Shown: positions 8,295 through 16,952 of the stretch, in pieces
Position numbering within the stretch: position 1 is the first letter of the stretch
How the letters are laid out: every line of letters begins with the position of its first letter
DNA from: Sphingobium sp. EP60837
GTDB lineage: Bacteria; Pseudomonadota; Alphaproteobacteria; Sphingomonadales; Sphingomonadaceae
Assembly (NCBI RefSeq): GCF_001658005.1
Contig: NZ_CP015988.1
Coordinates: 124,001-188,000 of the forward strand
DNA length: 64,000 nt
Direction: 5' to 3'
Notes under the pieces: model-generated
What the model saw: the letters and a program-made list of their open reading frames with translations, nothing else
Database searches by the model: none
Told to the model about the DNA's origin: nothing
Translations under genes and position numbers: made by a program

Positions 8295-9866
8295 ATGACC
8301 CAGTTGAGCGACATCGTTGCAGTCGGTTCCGGGCATAATGGCCTTATTGCGGCAGCCTATTGTGCCAAGGCGGGGAAAAAGGTCACTGTTCTTGAACGCA
8401 ACAACTGGTTTGGCGGCGGCTGCGTTTCCCGCGAACTGACCGTGCCTGGGTTTACGCACGACCAGCATTCGATGTCGCATATTTTTATTCAGGCGAACCC
8501 GCTTCTGAAAAATGACGAGCTGGGCTTGCTGAGCAAATATGGGCTGAAATATGTCTATCCCGATTCCCCAATGTTTTCGGTGTTCGAAGACGGGACGACG
8601 CTGGGCCAATACAGGGATCGCAACCGGACCGCTGCCGATATTGCAAAATTCTCGACGAAGGACGCAGACGCCTATCTGAAGCTGGCGGCCAAGGCGGCTG
8701 AGCTGTTGCCGATGTTTGTGTCGCAGCTGTTCGTGCCGCCTATGCCGAACGGTGCAATAAGCGCCATGATGGACCAGAGCCGCGAAGGCCGGGAGCTTGG
8801 GCGACTGCTCCAGATGTCCAGTCATGACCTGCTTTGTGACACGTTCGAGCATGACAAGGTTCGCATGCATTTTGCCCGCGTTGCAGGCGAGGCGCTGGTG
8901 TCCCCTGATGAAAAGGCCACGGCAATCGGAATCTTCGTCTTTGTTGGTTTCATGGAAGCGACCGGAATCGGCGTGCCGGTTGGTGGGAGCGGGCAGCTGA
9001 CCCGTGCGCTGATCGATTGCATCCGTGACCATGGCGGGGAAGTGCTGAGCGACGTCGACGTAACCAAGGTCCGGACGTCTAACGGTCGCGCGACGTCCGT
9101 CGCGGCAGCTGACGGCCGGGAATGGCAAGCGCGAGAGGCGGTCATCGGTGCGTTCCATCCGCACGTGCTTGGCGACATCGTCGAGGGTGTCGACCCCTAT
9201 GTGGATAGAACGGCCAAAGAAACCCATGTCAGCCACACCGGCTGCATTACGCTCCACGCATCTCTCAGCGAGCCGCTTCGCTTCCGTGCCGGGGCGGACA
9301 TACAGGGGGCGATGATCGAACTTCTGCCCAATAATTACGACACCCTGCGCAAATCTTTCGACTGTCTCCGGTACGGCGACTTGGTCAGCCATCCTCTCAT
9401 TGGCGTTGGCATGCTGACCCAATTCGATCCGAGCCGTGTTCCCCCGGGCAAGAGCATTCTTCACAGTTGGGATTATGCGCCCTACGAGCGGCCGGACGGC
9501 AGGAGCTGGGACGAGGCGAAGGAGGAATATGGCCAGCGCATGATCGCATATATGCAAAAATATTTCGAGAATTTGAACGAGGACACGATCCTGGGAATCC
9601 ATATCGACAGCCCCGTCGATATGTACCGCACTTCGCCCTCCTTCTATCGGGGCGACCTGCACGGCATCGCTGAGACGAGCTATCAGCGCGGATCCTGGCG
9701 TCCGACGGCGGAGCTTGGAAATTACAAGGTGCCCGGAATAGAGGGGCTCTATCTCGTGGGTCCGTTCCAAGCGCCCGGTGGCGGTGTATATGGTGCTGGT
9801 CGTGCAACGGCGATCAAGATGTTCGACGACATGGGCATCGATATGGATAAGGTGATCGACAAATGA
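8295..9866 (+). CDS. FAD-dependent oxidoreductase, phytoene desaturase/CrtO-like
   Basis: A 523-residue flavoprotein of the amine-oxidase/phytoene-desaturase superfamily. The dinucleotide-binding motif is VGSGHNGLIAAAYCAKAG at residues 9-26 followed by ERNNWFGGGC, and the C-terminal FAD motif is GLYLVGPFQAPGGGVYGAGR near 485-504. Length and both motifs match carotenoid ketolase/desaturase-like enzymes, but many sphingomonad relatives sit in catabolic clusters, so dehydrogenation of a lipophilic xenobiotic or intermediate is as likely. The ATG at 8295 follows AGGAGAAG. Its stop overlaps the start of a 67-residue gene (ATGA), implying translational coupling. Confidence 0.8.
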   Translation: MTQLSDIVAVGSGHNGLIAAAYCAKAGKKVTVLERNNWFGGGCVSRELTVPGFTHDQHSMSHIFIQANPLLKNDELGLLSKYGLKYVYPDSPMFSVFEDGTTLGQYRDRNRTAADIAKFSTKDADAYLKLAAKAAELLPMFVSQLFVPPMPNGAISAMMDQSREGRELGRLLQMSSHDLLCDTFEHDKVRMHFARVAGEALVSPDEKATAIGIFVFVGFMEATGIGVPVGGSGQLTRALIDCIRDHGGEVLSDVDVTKVRTSNGRATSVAAADGREWQAREAVIGAFHPHVLGDIVEGVDPYVDRTAKETHVSHTGCITLHASLSEPLRFRAGADIQGAMIELLPNNYDTLRKSFDCLRYGDLVSHPLIGVGMLTQFDPSRVPPGKSILHSWDYAPYERPDGRSWDEAKEEYGQRMIAYMQKYFENLNEDTILGIHIDSPVDMYRTSPSFYRGDLHGIAETSYQRGSWRPTAELGNYKVPGIEGLYLVGPFQAPGGGVYGAGRATAIKMFDDMGIDMDKVIDK

Positions 9867-10066
9867 AATTGTTCAGCGCGGATAAGAGTGAGCTGATGAA
9901 TGTTTCCGCAATAGAACGCGACGGAAACGATCTGGTCATCAAAGGAAAGGTTTTCGGCGCGATGCCGATGGTCGCGCGCCTGACGCCTGAGCAGGCTCGC
10001 TCGGCCTTCAAGCTTGTCGACCTCAAGCTCATATTCTTTGTTTTGACCCTCCCCTTCCGAAAATGA
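9863..10066 (+). CDS. Small conserved-looking protein coupled to the flavoprotein
   Basis: A 67-residue protein whose ATG overlaps the stop of the preceding flavoprotein gene by four bases, so it is probably made with it. No signal peptide; the first 50 residues are mixed (VIKGKVFGAMPMVARLTPEQ) and the last 15 are hydrophobic and end in a basic residue pair (KLIFFVLTLPFRK), possibly a short membrane-anchoring helix. I do not recognise a named family. It could be a membrane tether or accessory for the flavoprotein. Transcription ends shortly after at a clear hairpin. Confidence 0.65.
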   Translation: MKLFSADKSELMNVSAIERDGNDLVIKGKVFGAMPMVARLTPEQARSAFKLVDLKLIFFVLTLPFRK

Positions 10067-10073
10067 AGGTAAT

Positions 10074-10087
10074 CTGTCCGGACATTT
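10074..10087. promoter_or_regulatory. CCGGACA-box upstream of terminator
   Basis: CTGTCCGGACATTT holds the fully symmetric core TGTCCGGACA. It lies just after the 67-residue gene and before the terminator, 95 bp from the next box, so two sites could work together at the receptor promoter. Confidence 0.5.
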
Positions 10088-10099
10088 ATATGGACCAAT

Positions 10100-10127
10100 A
10101 AGCCACCCTGAAAAGAGTGGCTTTTTT
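10100..10127 (+). terminator. Rho-independent terminator
   Basis: AAGCCAC pairs with GTGGCTT around a 10-base A-rich loop and runs into six T residues (10122-10127). It ends the 7311-10066 transcription unit. Confidence 0.85.
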
Positions 10128-10167
10128 GTAACGCTATTTCTGAAAATCCTCGCGCAGCGACCAATGA

Positions 10168-10182
10168 CTTGACCGGACATGT
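10168..10182. promoter_or_regulatory. CCGGACA-box before TonB receptor 1
   Basis: CTTGACCGGACATG is one of the best matches to the consensus and lies 62 bp before the receptor start. A TTG start codon inside this site would lengthen the receptor, but the signal peptide and RBS argue against using it. Confidence 0.6.
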
Positions 10183-10243
10183 TGGTGTGCAGTATCTGGC
10201 CATCAATAGGCAAAAGCGCCGGATTATCATGGGGGGATTCGAG

Positions 10244-12730
10244 ATGGGCACCAAGGTGCGAGCATTTCTGCTGACGGCAACTTCAATCATGGCCTTCGCT
10301 GGTGTCAGCAACGTCGCAGCCCAGAATAGTTCAAAGCTGGAAAAAGATGCGCCCGAAGGCCTGGCGGACATCGTCGTGACCGCTCAGAAGCGCAGCGAAA
10401 ATGTTCAGGATGTTCCGGTTGCAATCACAGCCTTTTCCGGCGAGGCAATCACGCAGCGCGGCATAACCGGCGTCCAGCAGCTAGGCGCCCTGTCGCCTGG
10501 CGTCAATCTCGACGAAACATCGCCTTTCTCAGGTTCGTACAATGTGTTGGCCGCTTCCATCCGCGGCGTGGGCCAGGATGACTTCGCGCTGAATGTCGAT
10601 CCTGGAGTAGGCGTCTATGTGGACGGCGTCTATCTGGCGCGCACAGTGGGCGCAAACCAGGATCTCATGGACGTCGAGCGGATCGAGATCCTCAAGGGCC
10701 CTCAGGGCACACTTTTTGGTCGCAATAGTATTGGCGGCGCCATCAGCATCGTGACCACGCGACCCAAGGATGAGTTTTCCGGTCAGGCGAAGGTCACTCT
10801 GGGTAGCCGGAACCGACGGGATTTTCAGGCATTCCTGAACGTTCCTCTCACCGAGAGGGTGCTTTCCACTCTCTCTGCATCCAGCAGGCAGCAGGATGGG
10901 TTCCAGAAGCGTATCCCCTTCCCGGGGCTGGCAAATTATTACAGCGATCCCTTTGTCTGGCAGCATGCTGGCAATGACCGGAGCGATGAGGCCCAAGGCG
11001 GAAAGAATCTTTTCAGTATCCGCGGAAAGCTTCTTTTGCTGCCTGCTGACGATCTCGAAATCACCGTGTCGGCAGACTGGGCGCATGAAGATTCTCCATC
11101 GACGGCTGCCACCGTCCTGGCGACGGATGGGTCTCCAAGCGCGTTTCTTGCGAACATCTACAACACATGCATTTCCAATTCTGCCGCTGCGCTCGCCGGA
11201 ATGGGTCTTGGCGCTGTGTGTGGGCCGCGGGCGATGGTGGGAACGGGCCTTGCTGGAGCCAATGTCCCGGGATCGACAACGGGTCCACGGTTGCCATGGG
11301 GCGATCTGTCTGTCGCCAACACGGGCAATATCGACACCACCTATGCCAATGGTCTGAATTTCACCAAAATCGACAGCTATGGCGGTTCGGTGACCGTCGA
11401 TTATGATCTTGGCACCGAGATCTCGCTCAAATCGATCACCGCCTATCGTGAGCTGCACTGGAAGGCCGGCATGGATAATGACGGTTCGATCCTGCAGATG
11501 AATGAGCCCAGCTTCCCGATCGACGAATGGCAGTTCTCCCAGGAGCTTCAAGCCACCGGCAAGCTGTTCGACGGGTCAGTCGATTACGCGACAGGCCTCT
11601 ACTATTTCAAGGAAAAGGGCACGACCAGCAACTATGTGGTGCTTGGCCAGGGGCTGCTGCAGGCGGCGCCATCCTTGGGTTATGAGGACAGCGCTGAAAT
11701 TGGCGCGGAATCCTATGCCGCCTATGCGCATGTCAACTGGAAGCTGTCGGATCGGCTGGGCCTGACCCTTGGCGCGCGCTATACCCGGGAAAGCAAAACG
11801 ATCGAAGGCAATCAGGCGGACCTCAATTATTTCGGTCTCAAATTCGCCTGTGGGTCGCCGCCGTTCGACCCCGGCTGTGTCGCTGCGGCGGGATATCCTG
11901 TCCCGACGATGCCCGAGCGTCTCTTCCCCGAGGGCCGATACAAGCTGAATTACACTGTGTTCACGCCACGGATCGGCGCCGAATATCATGTGACGAATGA
12001 TGTCATGGCCTATGCCAGCTATTCGCGGGGTTTCAAGGCCGGAGGCTTCAACGAGCGTCTGACGGCCGCCGCTTTGGATGCGCCAAGCTTCAAGCCCGAG
12101 CGAAACGATGCCTATGAGGGTGGCATCAAGGCCGAGTTGTTCAATCGCCGGCTGAGGCTGAATGTCGCTGGTTTCATCCAGGATTATAAGAATATTCAGC
12201 TGCTGCTGACCTTGCAGGGTGCCGCGTCGCCGCTATTCGGAAATTCTGGGGATGCGAAGATCAAGGGCTTCGAGGTTGAAGCGACGGCGCTGGTGGCCAA
12301 GGGCCTGACTATTTCGTCGGGGTTGTCTCATGTTGACGCGCGTTACACGCGTGTGGAATCCAACGCGGAGATCGGTATCGACACGAGGCTTCCGAAAACG
12401 CCGAGCTGGAAGTTCTTCGTGAGCCCGAATTTCGAGCATAGCTTGCCCGGTGGCGGAAAGATCCGGATTGGCGGCGACTACACCCACACGACCAGCCTTT
12501 TCAATGATGTTGCGAACAATCCGATCGTGGCCAGGGCGCCCACCGATATTGTGAACGGGCAGGTGACCTACACGCTGCCCAGCGGCGCGGTGGACATCAC
12601 CGTGGGCGGTCGCAACCTCACCGACGAGCGCTACAAGATTTCCGGTTTTATCAACTTGGCAGCGGGCGCGGTCGGAGCAAACTATTCCGCGCCGCGCGAA
12701 TGGTTCGCCAGCGTCGCCGCGCGTTTCTGA
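10244..12730 (+). CDS. TonB-dependent receptor 1
   Basis: An 828-residue outer-membrane beta-barrel that would import a scarce or bulky ligand with TonB energy. Start ATG 10244 has GGGGGG seven bases upstream and gives a clean signal peptide (MGTKVRAFLLTATSIMAFAG, cleavage near VAAQ). The mature protein starts with ADIVVTAQKRSE, then the plug domain (VPVAITAFSG; RIEILKGPQGTLFGRNSIGG near 145-165), and the barrel ends with the typical terminal aromatic in SVAARF. It is the first of three consecutive receptors. The ligand is unknown, but the setting points to an aromatic or its conjugate. Confidence 0.93.
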   Translation: MGTKVRAFLLTATSIMAFAGVSNVAAQNSSKLEKDAPEGLADIVVTAQKRSENVQDVPVAITAFSGEAITQRGITGVQQLGALSPGVNLDETSPFSGSYNVLAASIRGVGQDDFALNVDPGVGVYVDGVYLARTVGANQDLMDVERIEILKGPQGTLFGRNSIGGAISIVTTRPKDEFSGQAKVTLGSRNRRDFQAFLNVPLTERVLSTLSASSRQQDGFQKRIPFPGLANYYSDPFVWQHAGNDRSDEAQGGKNLFSIRGKLLLLPADDLEITVSADWAHEDSPSTAATVLATDGSPSAFLANIYNTCISNSAAALAGMGLGAVCGPRAMVGTGLAGANVPGSTTGPRLPWGDLSVANTGNIDTTYANGLNFTKIDSYGGSVTVDYDLGTEISLKSITAYRELHWKAGMDNDGSILQMNEPSFPIDEWQFSQELQATGKLFDGSVDYATGLYYFKEKGTTSNYVVLGQGLLQAAPSLGYEDSAEIGAESYAAYAHVNWKLSDRLGLTLGARYTRESKTIEGNQADLNYFGLKFACGSPPFDPGCVAAAGYPVPTMPERLFPEGRYKLNYTVFTPRIGAEYHVTNDVMAYASYSRGFKAGGFNERLTAAALDAPSFKPERNDAYEGGIKAELFNRRLRLNVAGFIQDYKNIQLLLTLQGAASPLFGNSGDAKIKGFEVEATALVAKGLTISSGLSHVDARYTRVESNAEIGIDTRLPKTPSWKFFVSPNFEHSLPGGGKIRIGGDYTHTTSLFNDVANNPIVARAPTDIVNGQVTYTLPSGAVDITVGGRNLTDERYKISGFINLAAGAVGANYSAPREWFASVAARF

Positions 12731-13051
12731 TCATACTGAAGGGGGGGGTAGCGGCCGGGCGGACCGGCCGCGAGTGCTGCACTTTGCTATATGTATGGAC
12801 ATGTGTTCGAAAAATATTCGACCACATATTCATACCGGCAGGATTTCGCGGTTGTAGCTGCTGAAAGCCTGTTCAACCGTAGCAGAATATCAACATGGCC
12901 GAACAACTTGTGATGCCTGGCCACCGCAGAGGAAGGTTCCGATTGACCAGCAAAGGTTGAGGCAATCGGCTCCTGTCCTCTGCGTTCGATCGAGTGGATG
13001 CGGCGACGGGCCGGCCACCAGAAATCATTCATTGCGGGAGGAAATGAAAAG
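12731..13051. other. Intergenic region between receptors 1 and 2
   Basis: This 321-bp gap holds a perfect 8-bp stem (12751-12758 with 12764-12771) that could help end transcription although no T run follows, and a partial operator-like TGTATGGACATGTG at 12791-12804. No gene is apparent. Confidence 0.4.
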
Positions 13052-15361
13052 ATGAACTCCAAGTCAGCATGGGTCCACCTTGGCGCCGCGCTCATTGCAC
13101 TCGCAGCCGCGGAAACGGCAAATGCCCAGTCTTCGCAGACAACGGACACAGACATCGTCGTGACTGCGCAGAAGCGCGAACAGAGCTTGCAGGATGTGGG
13201 CATCTCCATCGCCGCCTTTGGCGGGGAGATGCTGAAGGATATGGGCATCAGCAACGCGCAGCAGCTTCAGGTCGCGGTGCCGGGGTTACGGATGGAATCA
13301 CCGGGTGGGCCAGCTGCCACCACCTTCACGGTGCGTGGCGTCGGGCAGCGCGATATATCCGACCATAATGAAGCCGCCGTGTTGCTGTATAATGATGGCG
13401 TCTATGTGAGCTGGATCGGCGCGGCCGGTGCTCCGCTGTTCGATGTGAAGCGCGTGGAAGTCCTTAAAGGGCCGCAGGGCACACTTTTCGGCCGGAACTC
13501 GACCGGTGGCGTGATCAGCATCATCAACAACAAGCCGGAGCGCGAATTTGGCGGCTATGTGAAGGCGCATGTGGGAAGCTACAGCCAGTATGGCGTTGAA
13601 GGGGCACTTAACGTGCCCATAAGCGATGCGCTGGCGGCTCGTATTTCGTTCAGCACCGATCGTCATGACGGTTATTACGAGAACAGCCTTGGCAAGGACT
13701 TGCAAGAGAGCGAGAATTACAATGTCCGCGCGCAGCTTCGCTTCCGCCCGAACGATGATGTCGATCTCAATCTGCAGGCGCGGATCACTCGCTTCGAGCC
13801 TGCTTTAACGCAAGGCGTGCAGTCCAAGCCGCTGATTGTCGATGGCAATGGCGACATCCGCAATCCGGTCAGCAGAGATGAATTCGTTTCTTACTGCAAT
13901 GCGACCTTTCCTGCGGCGGGCGCCTTTGGCTACCAGCTGGCGCCCATCGGCAGCGAGGTGAATGGTAACTGCTTCGCGGCAGGCAGTGCCGATCCCTACA
14001 AGGGACGCTGGCTCCAGCCGAAATATTACAACCGCTATGAAGATTATTCCGGCACTCTCAATGTCAACCTGACGGATGGGCTGTCTGCGACCATCATCAG
14101 CTCCTACCAGCTGCTGGAAAAACAATATCAGGCTGACGACAGTGTCGGGGCGTTCCCGCGTCTTTTCTTCTTCGACAACCAGACATCGGGCAGCCAGTTC
14201 ACGCAGGAGATGCGGATCCAGGGTGAGGGTTCCCAATATCATTGGGTGCTGGGAGGTTATTATTTCTGGCGCGTGGACGATGTTTACACGTCACTGGATT
14301 TCTATAACAATCCTGCTCTCGGCGTGCAGATCGGCTCCAGTTTCCGTTCCAAATCGGAATCGTCGGCAATCTTCTTCCAGGGCGACTATTCGCCCGTCGA
14401 CCAGGTGACCATCACGCTGGGAGGCCGTTACGGAACCGACGCAAAGCGCATCGACAATATGCCCTTCTGCGATCCCAATCCCGCTTTTACCGGAGCGGTC
14501 GTACCCGGATTCAATCAGTGCCAGCTGCTCGGGACATTCGTTTTCCCGCAGAGCTTGCAGTTCCATGGCCGGTATCGCGCGGCTTTTGAAAATAACGACT
14601 ATGCTTTGAAGGCCCAGGTCGATGTCCGTCCCGTTGAAAATGTACTGATCTATGCCGGCTTCAACCGGGGCATAAAGGCAGGCGGATTCAACGCTGGCGC
14701 CGCCCAGTTCTATGCTTTGTCCGATGTTTATTATAAGCCGGAAACGCTATATGCCTATGAAATCGGTTTCAAAACCGAGCCCATGCGCGGTCTCACCTTC
14801 AACGGTGCCGGCTTCTATTACGACTATAAGAATTATCAGACCTTTGTTCTCAATCAGGGTGCATTCCAGACACTGAACGTCAATGCAACCGTCAAGGGTG
14901 CCGAAGCTGACCTGACCTGGCAACCGGTCGGCGGGCTGAGCCTGCGTGCGAGCGCCACATATCTCGACACGCGGCAGAAGGATGTTCCCTACAAGGGCGG
15001 CTTTGCCGATTTCGTAATGCCCAGCTCGCCCAAATGGTCGCTCGCTGGTTTTGCCAGGTACGAGATCCCGGAGAGCGATGCCGGCACCTTCGCCCTGCAA
15101 GGAGATGTTTCCTATACCGCCAAGCGCAGCACGAACGCGGTGGATTATCCAGGTCTTCGGCTGGGGGCCTATACTTTGGTAAACCTGCGCGCTTCCTTCA
15201 CTTCCGCTGACGGGGACTGGGAAGGCGCGGTGTTCGTCAATAACGTGACGGACAAGGCTTACACGCTGATCCGCAGCGGGGTCGAAGGGCTGACGGGCGG
15301 AACGACAGATACCTATGCCCGGCCGCGGTGGTTCGGTGCGAGCCTCCAATATAATTTCTGA
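13052..15361 (+). CDS. TonB-dependent receptor 2
   Basis: A 769-residue TonB-dependent outer-membrane receptor. Start ATG 13052 follows GGGAGGA and opens a signal peptide (MNSKSAWVHLGAALIALAAA, cleavage after NAQ). DTDIVVTAQKREQ begins the mature protein, the plug contains GISIAAFGGEML and VEVLKGPQGTLFGRNSTGG, and the barrel ends in SLQYNF with a terminal Phe as required for BAM-dependent insertion. It is of normal length with no missing region. A strong terminator follows directly, so it is transcribed apart from the hydrolase gene downstream. Ligand unknown. Confidence 0.93.
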   Translation: MNSKSAWVHLGAALIALAAAETANAQSSQTTDTDIVVTAQKREQSLQDVGISIAAFGGEMLKDMGISNAQQLQVAVPGLRMESPGGPAATTFTVRGVGQRDISDHNEAAVLLYNDGVYVSWIGAAGAPLFDVKRVEVLKGPQGTLFGRNSTGGVISIINNKPEREFGGYVKAHVGSYSQYGVEGALNVPISDALAARISFSTDRHDGYYENSLGKDLQESENYNVRAQLRFRPNDDVDLNLQARITRFEPALTQGVQSKPLIVDGNGDIRNPVSRDEFVSYCNATFPAAGAFGYQLAPIGSEVNGNCFAAGSADPYKGRWLQPKYYNRYEDYSGTLNVNLTDGLSATIISSYQLLEKQYQADDSVGAFPRLFFFDNQTSGSQFTQEMRIQGEGSQYHWVLGGYYFWRVDDVYTSLDFYNNPALGVQIGSSFRSKSESSAIFFQGDYSPVDQVTITLGGRYGTDAKRIDNMPFCDPNPAFTGAVVPGFNQCQLLGTFVFPQSLQFHGRYRAAFENNDYALKAQVDVRPVENVLIYAGFNRGIKAGGFNAGAAQFYALSDVYYKPETLYAYEIGFKTEPMRGLTFNGAGFYYDYKNYQTFVLNQGAFQTLNVNATVKGAEADLTWQPVGGLSLRASATYLDTRQKDVPYKGGFADFVMPSSPKWSLAGFARYEIPESDAGTFALQGDVSYTAKRSTNAVDYPGLRLGAYTLVNLRASFTSADGDWEGAVFVNNVTDKAYTLIRSGVEGLTGGTTDTYARPRWFGASLQYNF

Positions 15362-15372
15362 GCCTCCCCATG

Positions 15373-15406
15373 CGGGCCCCTCAATGACGAGGGGCCCGTC
15401 TTTTTT
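15373..15406 (+). terminator. Strong rho-independent terminator
   Basis: CGGGCCCCTC (15373-15382) pairs perfectly with GAGGGGCCCG (15389-15398), followed after two bases by six T residues. It ends receptor 2. Confidence 0.9.
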
Positions 15407-15576
15407 CAGATCCTCATGCGGAATGATCAGGTCAAGGTGGAGCCATGTGGTATCCGCGCGCCAACGGTCGTTCCAACCGCTGACAGCGTCTGGCGCAGGT
15501 GGCTTTCAAGTCCAGATATCTGGGGCCGACCCTTTCAAAGCCAGAGCATATCTCGTCCGAAGCCGCGGAGATACTC

Positions 15577-16659
15577 ATGACCCGATTATTTTCCCCTCAG
15601 GCGCTGCATGCTGCCGCACGCGGCGCGCTGAGATTGTCCGATTTTGGGATCTTTTGGACCGGCATCGAGCGCATTTCTTTGCCCGGCGGCACGGGCCTGC
15701 GGGGCCAGAGCTGCGTTGAGTATTTCATTCCCGAGAAGCTGACAGAGAAATATCCTATCGTCTTTTTGCATGGTGGCGGTCAGGCAACAGACTTTTTGAG
15801 CACAGCGGACGGACGACCTGGCTGGGTCCACCACTTCGTCCGCGAGGGCTATGCCGTCTATCTGGTCAATCAGCCCGGAACGGGGCGATCAAGTGGTGCG
15901 CCTGACTTGAACGGCCCCTTCGCGCCCAGCAACAGCTATGAGTCGACCGTTGCGATGCTGGTCGCGCCTGAACTGGTGCCCTCAAACTACCCGCAGGCAC
16001 AGCTGCATACCCAGTGGCCCGGCAAGCCCGAAATAGGGGATCCGGCAACGGATGCCTTTGTTGCTTCAGGCGAGCCATTCAAGCTCAATCCGATCCAGGC
16101 CCAGGAAGACGTTGTTCGTGGCGTAAAGGAACTGTTGGACCATACCGGTCCCGCCATTCTCGTCACCTGCTCGGCCGGAGCTATTCCGGGATGGCTCATC
16201 GTCGACCGCGCACCCGACAAGGTAGCTGCCATCGTTGCGGTGGAACCCTTTGGCCCCCCAGTAGATGGCATCGGGCCGATGCAGTTGCCATGGGGAGTCA
16301 CGGCCTCTCGCATGGCCTATGATCCTCCAGCAGAGGATGCAGCCGAGCTTCATTTCGTTCTGAACGATCCGCCATCTCCTGATCGCGTCGCGTGCAAGCT
16401 CCAAGTCGAGCCGGCGCGCCAACTTGTCAATCTGCGCAATATCCCCATCGGAATTTTTACATCGGAAGCGTCCTGGATGGTCCTCGACAACCATGGCACC
16501 GCGGCTTTTCTCCAGCAGGCAGGTTGTGATGTCGATCACGTCTACTTCGCGGATCGCGGCGTTCGCGGTAACGGCCATCTTCCAATGCTGGAACGCAATA
16601 GCGATGAAGCGGCCGCATGTCTGACCGAATGGATTCGGGCGAAGCTTTCGGCCGCGTAA
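15577..16659 (+). CDS. Alpha/beta hydrolase (esterase-like)
   Basis: A 360-residue alpha/beta-hydrolase-fold enzyme. The oxyanion loop is FLHGGG near residue 65, followed by the conserved turn VNQPGTGRSSG, and the nucleophile elbow is TCSAGA near 190, where the first Gly of the usual GxSxG is replaced. A C-terminal GNGHLPMLE gives the catalytic His. There is no signal peptide, so it is cytoplasmic. Start ATG 15577 has GGAG seven bases upstream; an upstream in-frame GTG at 15499 has no RBS. Ester, lactone or C-C cleavage of a catabolite is plausible. It lies between receptor genes on the same strand. Confidence 0.75.
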   Translation: MTRLFSPQALHAAARGALRLSDFGIFWTGIERISLPGGTGLRGQSCVEYFIPEKLTEKYPIVFLHGGGQATDFLSTADGRPGWVHHFVREGYAVYLVNQPGTGRSSGAPDLNGPFAPSNSYESTVAMLVAPELVPSNYPQAQLHTQWPGKPEIGDPATDAFVASGEPFKLNPIQAQEDVVRGVKELLDHTGPAILVTCSAGAIPGWLIVDRAPDKVAAIVAVEPFGPPVDGIGPMQLPWGVTASRMAYDPPAEDAAELHFVLNDPPSPDRVACKLQVEPARQLVNLRNIPIGIFTSEASWMVLDNHGTAAFLQQAGCDVDHVYFADRGVRGNGHLPMLERNSDEAAACLTEWIRAKLSAA

Positions 16660-16877
16660 TCGCTCGGACAGTCGCAAGCCCAGCAGTGCGATCTTCCCGG
16701 GGCGATTTACAAGAGCGAACGCGCTGCCTGAGCGGCTTGTGGTGACTGGCGAATGGCGGATTGGGGTCCAGCGGGTTCGCCTGTACTGCGGGGAAGCGAC
16801 CTGTCCGAACAGGTGGTAGCCGTTCCAAGCTTCTTGACTGCCCAGTTTTGCTATGCCAGCACGCCGGCGCTGGTTGA

Positions 16878-16892
16878 CATGTCCGGTCCTGT
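16878..16892. promoter_or_regulatory. CCGGACA-box before TonB receptor 3
   Basis: ACATGTCCGGTCCTG (reverse strand CAGGACCGGACATGT) lies 61 bp before the receptor start. The surrounding 293-bp gap from 16660 has no gene. Confidence 0.55.
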
Positions 16893-16952
16893 TGATACTG
16901 TATCTGACAAGTTCGATGGGTGAACGTCGAACCATTCAGGTGGAGGATTGAC

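Noticed and set aside
8280..9770. Long minus-strand frame of about 496 codons
   Set aside because: It lies exactly opposite the phytoene-desaturase-like gene, lacks motifs and is rich in Arg/His as expected of an antisense shadow.
10169..10243. Extended N-terminus for TonB receptor 1 from TTG 10169
   Set aside because: It starts inside the operator-like site and would bury the signal peptide; the ATG at 10244 has a proper RBS.
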